Shown here: positions 1 through 5,964 of the stretch, one piece after another
Position numbering within the stretch: position 1 is the first letter of the stretch
How the letters are laid out: each line of letters begins with the position of its first letter
DNA from: Candidatus Hydrogenedentota bacterium
GTDB lineage: Bacteria; Hydrogenedentota; Hydrogenedentia; Hydrogenedentales; CAITNO01
Direction: 5' to 3'
Assembly: GCA_023145975.1 (NCBI GenBank)
Contig: JAGLCZ010000752.1
Coordinates: 1-6,853 of the forward strand
DNA: 6,853 nucleotides
Position numbers and translations under genes: made by a program
The notes under the pieces: model-generated
The model's database searches: none
What the model was told of the DNA's origin: nothing
What the model saw: only the letters and a program-made list of their open reading frames with translations

Positions 1-317
1 AGCGTCAATTGATACAACGACTGACCCGCAGTTTCCAGTTCAACCAACTCCTCCGGAGGATTGGTCCAGGTAAGCGACACAAGCGGAACGTCCACATCGG
101 CGGGTCCGTCCGTCGCAAGGGTTGGCGTTGCCCTGAAATCACGCAACCGCAAAATCTCAATGACAGGAATTTCCTCTTCCGTCCATAGCTCTATTTCACC
201 CTCAAGACCAAAGGGGTTTACCTGCGCATACGATAGATTGCATACAAATGCTCCCAAAAGTGCTATCACTACCAGCAAATACGAACCGGTATGCGACGCC
301 TGTATTTTCGGCATCAT
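1..317 (-). CDS. Exported protein of unknown function (N-terminal part, runs off the window)
   Basis: An open frame of 105 complete codons starts at ATG 317-315 and is still open at base 1, so the C-terminus is missing. A second ATG follows directly (314-312). The first is preferred because GGGAG (329-325) lies 7 bases upstream of it. Residues 1-31 look like a classical Sec signal peptide: a short N-region with a lysine and a histidine, a hydrophobic core around residues 13-26 (SYLLVVIALLGAFV), and a probable signal peptidase I site after SYA (residues 29-31), leaving a mature protein that begins QVNPFGLEGE. Cys26 is not in a convincing lipobox. The visible mature part is acidic and rich in Val, Leu and Pro with alternating hydrophobic residues, which suggests beta structure, but I recognise no family. 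It is therefore an exported, probably periplasmic or outer-membrane-associated protein. It has its own leader and candidate promoter, downstream of the terminator of the preceding gene. Confidence 0.75.
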   Translation of the reverse strand, partial: MMPKIQASHTGSYLLVVIALLGAFVCNLSYAQVNPFGLEGEIELWTEEEIPVIEILRLRDFRATPTLATDGPADVDVPLVSLTWTNPPEELVELETAGQSLYQLT

Positions 318-324
318 AACCTGT

Positions 325-329
325 CTCCC
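325..329 (-). promoter_or_regulatory. Ribosome binding site of the exported protein
   Basis: GGGAG on the minus strand, 7 bases before ATG 317-315. It decides for the first of the two consecutive ATG codons. It lies one base downstream of a small hairpin (346-331). Confidence 0.6.
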
Positions 330-330
330 T

Positions 331-346
331 TCGGCTTTTACGCCGA
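331..346 (-). other. Small hairpin abutting the ribosome binding site
   Basis: On the minus strand TCGGC, then the six-base loop GTAAAA, then GCCGA: a perfect 5-bp stem with four G-C pairs, ending one base before the GGGAG ribosome binding site. It may affect translation or mRNA stability of the exported-protein gene. That role is inferred from position only. Confidence 0.4.
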
Positions 347-498
347 TAGACCGCCGTTGCGGTATTGCCTATCCGACATTCCATACACTTTCAATCATAC
401 AGAACATCGACAACTCTTTCCTTATCAAACCCAACCGCAGATGCAAATACAAAGTCCTAATAAATACAACTCCAATTCACACCAAAGTCATTGGACAT

Positions 499-528
499 AT
501 TATAAATCAATCCAACAAACAACATCAA
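499..528 (-). promoter_or_regulatory. Candidate sigma70-type promoter for the exported-protein gene
   Basis: On the minus strand, -35 TTGATG (528-523) and a perfect -10 TATAAT (504-499) are separated by 18 bases. The first four bases of the -35 match the consensus. A start near 492 would give a leader of about 175 bases before ATG 317. The site lies just downstream of the terminator of the preceding gene, as expected for a separate transcription unit. The surroundings are A/T-rich, so a chance match is possible. Confidence 0.5.
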
Positions 529-565
529 AGTCAGCGACCATCGTCACTACGATAACGATCCTATT

Positions 566-597
566 AAAAAGCCCGCGTCTGCTATAACGACGCGGGC
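566..597 (-). terminator. Intrinsic terminator of the 600-residue protein gene
   Basis: On the minus strand, GCCCGCGTC (597-589) pairs perfectly with GACGCGGGC (579-571) across a nine-base loop. The stem has 9 bp and is strongly G/C-rich, and is followed directly by TTTTT (570-566) then AATAG. It lies about 57 bases beyond the TAG stop at 657-655. On the plus strand the hairpin is not followed by Ts, so it reads as a minus-strand terminator only. Confidence 0.88.
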
Positions 598-613
598 CGA
601 ATTAATCACTATC

Positions 614-630
614 CACGGCAAATTGCCATG
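614..630 (-). other. 3'-UTR hairpin upstream of the terminator
   Basis: On the minus strand CATGGCA and TGCCGTG pair around a three-base loop (7 bp, one G.U). The core GGCAA-N-TTGCC is a perfect inverted repeat. It lies between the stop codon (655) and the terminator hairpin (597-571), with no T-run after it. It could protect the 3' end of the mRNA; this is inferred from position. Confidence 0.4.
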
Positions 631-654
631 TCAATCCAAGCTGAATGCGCCGAG

Positions 655-2457
655 CTACAAGGAGCTGTAAGTGCGCTGCCAAGAAGTACCTTCCTGGTTT
701 GCCAGTTCCCTTTCAGCAAGCAATTGTGCCTGACCCGCAAAATCCGGGATCCGAGAATTTACAATATGTGCTTCAATCGACTGCTGAACACCTTCCGGCA
801 TATCTTCACGAAATCCCCACTGCGGTACATCCTGTGTTCCGACATTCTCAAAACTACCAATATTGGCACCATCAAGTGTGCGATAGTATACTGCCCAGTT
901 GCCTCGCATCAGGCATTCTGCCCATTTCAGCGAACGCGCACCGTAACGATCCGTAACGGCAACATTCGCAAAGAAATATTCGCTGGCACGAGCTAATTCC
1001 ATCTCGCGCAAATAAACGCTGGCATATTCATTCTGCAGTTCCGGCGATACCCACAGTGCCTGATTCACTTTCTCACGAAGTGCCACTACATCTGCCAAGC
1101 GCTGCGTGTAATCAAACTTCTGGGGGGCAAGGGGAATACTTTCTTTAATTTGTATTACAAGGCGATCCACATTATGAGCAAGAGCGTCCTTGGCGGCAAC
1201 ACGACGTACATTGGCCTCTTCGAGTTCACCAACGTGACCCGTCAGCCGATCCACTTCCGCTATCAAACCTCGTTGGCGAGCCTGTACGATAGCAGCTTCA
1301 TTGCGCAACTCTTCCAAAAATTCGCGAGCAGAAATAATTTCATCATTTTTCTCACGAATACTACGCTCCACAGTGCCCAGATCCTGCTGCTGCCCATCAA
1401 GAATAGCACGCGTGGAATCCAGCTGCCCTTTTACGTTTCCAAGTTCCTGTTTGCTTGCCTCAATGTCCTTAATCAGCTGATCAAGCTCTGATTGGGTTAT
1501 CTCAGGAGCACCATCACCACCAGCACCAAGATTCCTCAGACTCGCAACCGTGGATTTTTCCTGCTTAAGCTCTGCCGTCAATTTATCCACTTCATCACGC
1601 TGTGGATTTGGGAGGAACGTGAGGTATTCGGAAACATAAGGAGCATTGAAAACACCGATGATCAGGGAAACAACCACAAAAGCTCCCAGCACCATCCAGT
1701 TCACGCCCGCAGACTTTGTACCCGCACCTTGACTACCTCCACCCGGTGCCGGCATGGCAGGCGGCATTGCGCCTACTCCAGCACCCACAGCCGCAGGTTC
1801 ACCACCTGCAAAATCGTCATCACCAAAACCCGTATCCGCCGAAAAATCAGGGACCGGTGTCGCGGCAAGTTCGGGAGTGGCAAAATCACTTTCAGCACCA
1901 AAATCATCAAACATAGGCGATTCCATCGCCTGTGTAGGTGCACCAGTCTGCCCGCCGCCAAATCCAGAGTCAGCACCACTGAACCCAGAATCCTCACCGC
2001 CAAATGCACTATCAAAAATAGGCGTGTCCAATGCGGAATCCGGCCCGGGTCCGATATCAGGCGTTTCAGGTGAAAAATCACTGTCTGCAGCAAGATCCTG
2101 GAACCCGCCAGCACTCATTATTTGATCATCGTCATCGGCGACACCGTCGTCGAATGCACCCGAATCAAAAGCGGGTAATCCAATATCCTCACCACCAGTC
2201 GGATGCACATTACCAACACCGATCTCCGGTGTCACTGGTGCAAATTCTTTATCCTCCTGCAAAGGAGAGAAAGTTTCGGATCCCGAATCATCATGAGATT
2301 CAAAATCTCCCAACGGTGGTAATGCATCGCCTGCATCACCTTCACCTTGAGAATCGAAGTCGCTCAGTGGCGGCAGATTTCCCAAATTAGAGTCACCATC
2401 CGAATTATCGGATCCATTTTCAAGAGCATCATCACCAAATAATTTGTCGTCGGCCAT
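655..2457 (-). CDS. Single-span membrane protein: acidic disordered N-terminal half, coiled coil, unknown C-terminal domain
   Basis: The protein has 600 residues, starting at ATG 2457-2455 because GGAGGTGG sits just upstream. A GTG at 2466 in the same frame overlaps that ribosome binding site and is rejected. Residues 1 to about 220 are low-complexity. By hand count they hold about 54 Asp/Glu, two Lys, no Arg, 19 Phe and no Tyr or Trp, with recurring short motifs such as LPPLSDF, LPPLGDF, TPEIG, TPDIG and FDDFG. A Gly/Ala/Pro linker follows. One hydrophobic segment spans about 252-272 (VNWMVLGAFVVVSLIIGVFNA). Residues about 284-306 and 322-437 look like coiled coil, broken by a Gly-rich hinge (LGAGGDGAPEIT). 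Residues about 440-600 look globular, with one cysteine and an aromatic WAVYYRTLDG stretch. Lacking a signal peptide, it is probably N-in with the coiled coil and C-terminal domain in the periplasm. I recognise no family. It forms its own transcription unit with promoter and terminator. Confidence 0.9.
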   Translation of the reverse strand: MADDKLFGDDALENGSDNSDGDSNLGNLPPLSDFDSQGEGDAGDALPPLGDFESHDDSGSETFSPLQEDKEFAPVTPEIGVGNVHPTGGEDIGLPAFDSGAFDDGVADDDDQIMSAGGFQDLAADSDFSPETPDIGPGPDSALDTPIFDSAFGGEDSGFSGADSGFGGGQTGAPTQAMESPMFDDFGAESDFATPELAATPVPDFSADTGFGDDDFAGGEPAAVGAGVGAMPPAMPAPGGGSQGAGTKSAGVNWMVLGAFVVVSLIIGVFNAPYVSEYLTFLPNPQRDEVDKLTAELKQEKSTVASLRNLGAGGDGAPEITQSELDQLIKDIEASKQELGNVKGQLDSTRAILDGQQQDLGTVERSIREKNDEIISAREFLEELRNEAAIVQARQRGLIAEVDRLTGHVGELEEANVRRVAAKDALAHNVDRLVIQIKESIPLAPQKFDYTQRLADVVALREKVNQALWVSPELQNEYASVYLREMELARASEYFFANVAVTDRYGARSLKWAECLMRGNWAVYYRTLDGANIGSFENVGTQDVPQWGFREDMPEGVQQSIEAHIVNSRIPDFAGQAQLLAERELANQEGTSWQRTYSSL

Positions 2458-2462
2458 TAGAC

Positions 2463-2470
2463 CCACCTCC
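2463..2470 (-). promoter_or_regulatory. Strong ribosome binding site that fixes the start of the 600-residue protein
   Basis: GGAGGTGG on the minus strand, with GGAGG 8 bases before ATG 2457-2455. The in-frame GTG at 2466-2464 lies inside this site and cannot use it, so the ATG is the start. Confidence 0.85.
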
Positions 2471-2515
2471 GTTTATATGACGGGTTCAAGATTAACCACA
2501 CGTTCTATAATACGC

Positions 2516-2544
2516 ATTCTAACACGATCTACATCAAGTGTCAA
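2516..2544 (-). promoter_or_regulatory. Near-consensus sigma70-type promoter of the 600-residue protein gene
   Basis: On the minus strand a perfect -35 TTGACA (2544-2539), a 17-base spacer and a -10 TAGAAT (2521-2516, one mismatch to TATAAT). A TG one base before the -10 forms an extended -10. Transcription should start near 2509, giving a leader of about 50 bases before ATG 2457. The optimal spacing and consensus boxes suggest a strong core promoter unless it is repressed. Two inverted repeats overlap or abut it. Confidence 0.85.
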
Positions 2545-2564
2545 GTAAACTCTTTACAGATCGT
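2524..2564. repeat. 7-bp inverted repeat flanking the -35 box
   Basis: ACGATCT (2524-2530, within the promoter spacer) and AGATCGT (2558-2564, upstream of the palindrome) are perfect inverted copies with centres 34 bp apart, about three helical turns. They bracket the -35 box and the 13-bp palindrome. The arrangement would allow two repressor dimers, or a loop, to cover the promoter. It could also be chance in an A/T-rich region. Confidence 0.4.
2545..2557. repeat. 13-bp palindrome directly upstream of the -35 box
   Basis: GTAAA-CTC-TTTAC: two perfect 5-base arms around a 3-base centre, ending one base before the -35 box at 2544. The position suits an operator or an activator/UP-type site. 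No regulator is encoded in view and the role is inferred. Confidence 0.45.
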
Positions 2565-2600
2565 AACACAAAGTATCCTCTATAATATACATCTTTTCGG

Positions 2601-2623
2601 GGAACTAAGGCAAACTCAGCTCC
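2601..2623 (-). other. Strong RNA hairpin in the lptG-to-600-residue-gene gap
   Basis: On the minus strand GGAGCTGAG (2623-2615), loop TTTGC, CTTAGTTCC (2609-2601). In RNA all nine positions pair, seven as Watson-Crick and two as G.U. On the plus strand the two wobbles become A-C mismatches, so the structure belongs to minus-strand RNA, meaning the 3' trailer of the lptFG transcript. No T-run follows. It lies upstream of the promoter at 2544. Possible roles are 3'-end protection or a pause/termination site; neither is shown. Confidence 0.45.
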
Positions 2624-2711
2624 AACGCTCTTTATTTGCACCCTGTTATGAGAGTTCCAACAGTTACTTTACAACAATATATTTATTCAATCTCCCCCGA
2701 AACGACAGGTG

Positions 2712-2734
2712 AAAAAAGCAATATTCGCTATTAC
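2712..2734 (-). terminator. Weak terminator-like hairpin overlapping the lptG stop codon
   Basis: On the minus strand GTAATA, loop GCGAA, TATTGC form a 6-bp stem (2734-2718) with only two G-C pairs' worth of stability and one G.U, followed immediately by TTTTTT (2717-2712). The stem includes the lptG TAA stop (2733-2731), so a ribosome ending translation would cover it. It has the layout of an intrinsic terminator but a weak stem, so read-through is likely. Confidence 0.35.
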
Positions 2735-3819
2735 GTTGGGGTACGCCGAAACAAAAGTATGCCCAAAGTCAAAAACAAAACACTCGCGCTCCAAGCTGCC
2801 ACATAAGGTGGTAACTTTCCCATATACCCCAAACCAACACTTACTGCAAACACGAGTAAGTACGCCATTGCCACACCGATACTAACTCCAAACCCCAGGG
2901 TTATTCCTCCACGTCGCAGTTTCATGGCAAAAGGGAAAGCTAACCAGATGATTACAAAGCACAAGGCGGGCTGTGAGAACTTCAAGTGGTAATTAACCAA
3001 TTGCTTTTGAACAGGAATCCCCAGACGACGCGCTCGTTTAATATCAGCTGACAATTGCCTCGTTGTTTTTGCCTGCGCGGGTTTGCTCAACGCAAACAAT
3101 TCCTCCGGTGACTCCTGAAATGGGGCGACACACTGTGTAATACGTTGGGATGCCGTTTCCCATTGATTACTCCGGTCGAACTTAGCCCAACGCCCATCTT
3201 CTAACAACCAGCGCGACTGCGCTGCATCCCAGAATATCCTCTTGACACGTATCTCTTCAACATGATCCGTTCGAATAGCATGGAGAAATACATCCTGTCC
3301 ACTGTTGGCGCGTTCGTTAAACTTAAGAACATGACAGGTCCATCCGTCCCCCAGATTTGTCCAACTGATTCCAAAACGAGTTTTCCCCGATACTTTGGAA
3401 AAATACTCTTCTTCCACTGCAGTATGAATTTCTGTGGCACGAACACCGTAACTTTCCTGAATAAAAAATACTGCAACTGCAAGGAGAAATGCCATTGCAA
3501 CCGGTGCGCGTGCAATCCTTCCAAGACTCACACCGCCGGCAAGCAACGCGGTAATTTCATTATTTTGCGCAGCGTTACCCAACACCATCAGCCCCGAGAT
3601 CAAAACCGATACGGCTGCCGCCTGATATTCAAAAAGTATGGTGGGCACAAATGTAATGTAATACATCAATACCGTGGTAAAAGGGATTTGGTATTTGGAA
3701 ATATCTTCCTGTCGTGTAGCCACGAGATCAATTACACTAACGAGAAGTATAAGAGCAAGCAGTACTTTGAACAATGTCGTTATGAAACGACGGGCTAAAT
3801 ATCGGTCCAGTAACGTCAT
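2731..3819 (-). CDS. lptG: LptF/LptG family permease, LptG-like
   Basis: The protein has 362 residues, starting MTLLDRYLARRF at ATG 3819-3817. In-frame ATGs upstream (3861, 3837) are rejected because they lie inside lptF, whose stop shares ATGA with this start; that overlap implies translational coupling. GGTGG lies about 7 bases before the ATG. The family (YjgP/YjgQ) forms with LptF the membrane part of the LptB2FG ATP-binding exporter that extracts lipopolysaccharide from the inner membrane and passes it to LptC/LptA. Visible layout: TM1 about 13-33, TM2 about 50-80, the conserved coupling stretch NNEITALLAGGVSLGRI (86-102), TM3 about 105-122, a periplasmic beta-rich domain about 125-275, and three C-terminal spans from about 283. 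LptG-like points are the ending GKLPPYVAAW and the W-LLEDGRW-KFD strand, which resemble LptG more than LptF. Length matches the family. Family assignment is firm, the F/G distinction less so. Confidence 0.9.
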   Translation of the reverse strand: MTLLDRYLARRFITTLFKVLLALILLVSVIDLVATRQEDISKYQIPFTTVLMYYITFVPTILFEYQAAAVSVLISGLMVLGNAAQNNEITALLAGGVSLGRIARAPVAMAFLLAVAVFFIQESYGVRATEIHTAVEEEYFSKVSGKTRFGISWTNLGDGWTCHVLKFNERANSGQDVFLHAIRTDHVEEIRVKRIFWDAAQSRWLLEDGRWAKFDRSNQWETASQRITQCVAPFQESPEELFALSKPAQAKTTRQLSADIKRARRLGIPVQKQLVNYHLKFSQPALCFVIIWLAFPFAMKLRRGGITLGFGVSIGVAMAYLLVFAVSVGLGYMGKLPPYVAAWSASVLFLTLGILLFRRTPT

Positions 3820-4919
3820 ACGCGATCCACCCGCCATATCATAATCAGCCCCAGAATACACAACAGCAAATTGGGAATCTGCCCAAGTCCCACCGTAACC
3901 GGTAACGCCAGTAACAGCGGTAATTCAACGAGCTTACGTAATGCGAAATAGCCAGCGATAATGATAAGGCCAACCGTAAAAGCAAAAGATTTTCCCGAAC
4001 GCCGCGACCGTGCACCAAGAGGTGCGCCGACAATACTGACAGCAAGACACATGAGAGGAAATGCCAGCCTATTTTTAATTTCAACACGAATCTTATGCAA
4101 TGCAATCCCTACCGGTAACGCACCCGTTTCATCAAAACTCTTTTTCAAGCGTTTTTCTTCAACAAAGAGCTGTGAAGTCGTCATGCCATCGCTGGCCCCC
4201 TGAAGTTTTCCCATATCCGGCACAGGTATAGATTTGGTCAACGAATCAAACATAAAGTGCTGCCTCGGATCATTTGGAATAAACAGGCCCTGCCGTAACT
4301 CGATATGTTTTTCCCCATTAACGATTATAACGCCTGCACTATCTGCATAAAATGCGTTGGCACCTTCCGCCTCCGGCTGCAATATTACGATGTCGCGTAA
4401 TTCCCCATTCGGTTCCCGGTGTCCGAGATAAACACGCCAATCACCAAACTCGTGCATCACCCCTGTCGGCAGCATTTCCAAGGACATACGTAACGGAATT
4501 TCTGTAGTTACCAACCGCATGAGCTTACAGTATGCCCAGGGCTGACAGCGATCTGCCACCACAAAAAGCAAGCCGCTCAATACCATGCCAAATACCAATA
4601 CCGGCAACACAATACGCTTGAGAGGTACCCCCGCCGCCTTCATAGCTGTCAATTCGTTGCGCTGTGCCAATGTGCTGAATACAAACATGACTCCCATCAG
4701 AAATGTAACGGGAATGATATAACTCGCAAGGGCAGGCAATGCATAAAAAGTGATACGGGCAATATCCAGCACACTGATCTGGGTAACAGGCATATGTTCC
4801 ATGAGATCCTGCATTTGCGTTCGCACGGCACCGCCAACAACCACAAAGCTGATAACCGCCGCTGCAAGCAGGACGGGAGGCCAGATTTTACCTGTAATAT
4901 ATCGGTCTATCAATCTCAT
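3816..4919 (-). CDS. lptF: LptF/LptG family permease, LptF-like
   Basis: The protein has 367 residues and is the first permease of the pair, the partner of the next gene in the LptB2FG lipopolysaccharide exporter of the inner membrane. Layout: N-terminal helix and TM1 (about 13-33), TM2 (about 55-82), the conserved cytoplasmic coupling motif AQRNELTAMKAAGVPLKRI (85-103), TM3 (about 104-122), a periplasmic jellyroll domain (about 123-280), and TM4-TM6 (about 284-301, 311-329, 335-362). The periplasmic strand ADSAGVIIVNGEKHIELRQG resembles the matching part of E. coli LptF, and first position in the pair matches the usual lptF-lptG order. The start MRLIDRYITG is the expected family N-terminus, but no Shine-Dalgarno sequence lies at the usual distance. 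Only a purine-rich AGACAGAAAAAG about 12 bases upstream is seen. It begins 30 bases after the pfkA stop and ends in an ATGA overlap with lptG. No lptA, lptB, lptC or lptD is in view. Confidence 0.9.
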   Translation of the reverse strand: MRLIDRYITGKIWPPVLLAAAVISFVVVGGAVRTQMQDLMEHMPVTQISVLDIARITFYALPALASYIIPVTFLMGVMFVFSTLAQRNELTAMKAAGVPLKRIVLPVLVFGMVLSGLLFVVADRCQPWAYCKLMRLVTTEIPLRMSLEMLPTGVMHEFGDWRVYLGHREPNGELRDIVILQPEAEGANAFYADSAGVIIVNGEKHIELRQGLFIPNDPRQHFMFDSLTKSIPVPDMGKLQGASDGMTTSQLFVEEKRLKKSFDETGALPVGIALHKIRVEIKNRLAFPLMCLAVSIVGAPLGARSRRSGKSFAFTVGLIIIAGYFALRKLVELPLLLALPVTVGLGQIPNLLLCILGLIMIWRVDRV

Positions 4920-4949
4920 GTAGGATATATGCTTTTTCTGTCTATATTG

Positions 4950-5924
4950 CTATACACTGAGTAACTTTGCCAATCGGAATAAATCCGGATCAAATTTATT
5001 GTACGTTTCCCACGAATCCGCAATCGGACGCAACGTAACCGTATTATTTTCAAAGGCGGTCATCACATTCGATTTTCCTTCGAGTAATGCCTCCACACCA
5101 ATTACTCCCATCCGCGTCGCCAATACGCGGTCAAAAGCAGTAGGCGTACCACCGCGCTGTAAATGTCCAATAACGGTAACACGTGTTTTTTTGAATTCAG
5201 GTGCCGCTTCCCGCACTTTCCTGGCAATGGTGCTGGCATCTCCGGCATCATCACCTTCTGCAACTACGACAATCATAGAGGTCTTGCCCCGGGCACGCGC
5301 TTCGCGCAAGATATCAACAAGCTCACTGATAACGGTAATACTTTCGGGAACAAGCATTTCCTCTGCCCCCCCTGCCAGTCCACTGTACATGGCTATAAAG
5401 CCGCTACACCGTCCCATCATCTCTACAAAGAAAATTCGATCATGTGATGCCGCAGTATCACGCAATCTGTCAATAGCTTCCACTGCGGTATTCAGCGCCG
5501 TATCAAAACCAATGGTATATTGTGTTCCACCAATATCGTTATCAATCGTTCCCGGCAATCCCACACATGCAATGCCATGCTCCTGACACAGTTTGTACGC
5601 ACCATGGTAGGAACCATTACCACCAATGACGACCAAGCCTTCTATACCATGTCGTGCCAGCTGAGCGGCTGCTGCAGCCCGCCCCTCTACCTCCCTAAAT
5701 GCTTCACAGCGAGCAGTATGCAGCAGGGTGCCGCCCCGATGAATAATGCCGCTCACAGAACGTGCGTCCATGGCTTCAATCGCTCCATCAATCATCCCCT
5801 GATACCCACGTTTAATACCATACATTTCAAGGTCGTGCGCAACACCGGTTCGCACTATAGCTCGTATTGCAGCATTCATTCCCGGTGCATCACCACCGCT
5901 TGTAAGTACGCCAATTCGTTTCAT
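4950..5924 (-). CDS. pfkA: ATP-dependent 6-phosphofructokinase
   Basis: The protein has 324 residues, close to the usual 320 of bacterial PfkA. It phosphorylates fructose 6-phosphate to fructose 1,6-bisphosphate, the committed step of glycolysis, in the cytoplasm. ATG 5924-5922 is chosen because AAAGGA lies 6 bases upstream and the protein then begins MKRIGVLTSGGDAPGMNA, the exact family N-terminus. An upstream in-frame ATG (5993) would add 23 unrelated residues. Motifs: GGDAPGMN (10-17, ATP loop), GGNGS (101-105), LPGTIDND (123-130) with catalytic Asp128, MGR (170-172), VAEG (221-224), and GHLQRGG (253-259) with substrate His254 and Arg257. Gly104 and Gly125 are the ATP-type residues; PPi-type enzymes carry Asp and Lys there. 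Arg21 and Arg25 of the allosteric effector site are kept. Odd: Asn103 replaces the Asp that binds Mg-ATP in E. coli PfkA. It lies 40 bases after the epimerase gene and 30 before lptF. Confidence 0.95.
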   Translation of the reverse strand: MKRIGVLTSGGDAPGMNAAIRAIVRTGVAHDLEMYGIKRGYQGMIDGAIEAMDARSVSGIIHRGGTLLHTARCEAFREVEGRAAAAAQLARHGIEGLVVIGGNGSYHGAYKLCQEHGIACVGLPGTIDNDIGGTQYTIGFDTALNTAVEAIDRLRDTAASHDRIFFVEMMGRCSGFIAMYSGLAGGAEEMLVPESITVISELVDILREARARGKTSMIVVVAEGDDAGDASTIARKVREAAPEFKKTRVTVIGHLQRGGTPTAFDRVLATRMGVIGVEALLEGKSNVMTAFENNTVTLRPIADSWETYNKFDPDLFRLAKLLSV

Positions 5925-5930
5925 GCCGAT

Positions 5931-5936
5931 TCCTTT
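5931..5936 (-). promoter_or_regulatory. Ribosome binding site that fixes the pfkA start
   Basis: AAAGGA on the minus strand, 6 bases before ATG 5924-5922. It supports the internal ATG over the upstream in-frame one at 5993. Confidence 0.7.
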
Positions 5937-5964
5937 ACACCTGAGATAATTACAGAAAAATATA

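Larger units (their letters stand above)
318..565. other. Intergenic leader region without a gene
   Basis: The gene-free stretch between the stop of the 600-residue protein (655) and the exported-protein start (317) totals about 337 bases. Its upper part (566-654) holds two 3'-end hairpins listed separately. This lower part holds the candidate promoter (528-499), a long A/T-rich leader and the hairpin next to the ribosome binding site. The leader also contains a short CCAA/TTGG inverted repeat around 485-496 near the predicted transcription start. I see no open frame with a ribosome binding site here and no riboswitch class I can name with confidence. Confidence 0.6.

Noticed and set aside
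318..375. Possible cyclic-di-GMP (GEMM-type) riboswitch in the leader, suggested by GGCAA...CGTAAAAGCC
   Set aside because: Only a loose likeness to the first half of the motif. The second stem and receptor are missing, because the ribosome binding site follows at once. It is described as a plain hairpin instead.
202..384. 60-codon minus-strand frame overlapping the exported-protein start
   Set aside because: It overlaps the signal-peptide gene in another frame, has no proper ribosome binding site and has no recognisable features. The signal-peptide frame has a good ribosome binding site and a convincing export signal.
1492..2125. Long plus-strand open frames (193 and 123 codons) opposite the 600-residue gene
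   Set aside because: They lie antisense to the low-complexity acidic coding region, whose codon bias keeps the other strand open. Their products are Pro/Ser- or Arg/His-rich, with no ribosome binding site or domain pattern.
2458..2466. GTG start at 2466 for the 600-residue protein
   Set aside because: It sits inside the GGAGGTGG ribosome binding site; ATG 2457 has correct spacing.
3820..3861. ATG starts at 3861 and 3837 for lptG
   Set aside because: They would add residues with no family counterpart and overlap lptF more deeply. ATG 3819 gives the family N-terminus and the ATGA overlap.
5541..5625. pfkA as a PPi-dependent phosphofructokinase
   Set aside because: The two residues that mark PPi enzymes (Asp and Lys at E. 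coli positions 104 and 124) are Gly here.
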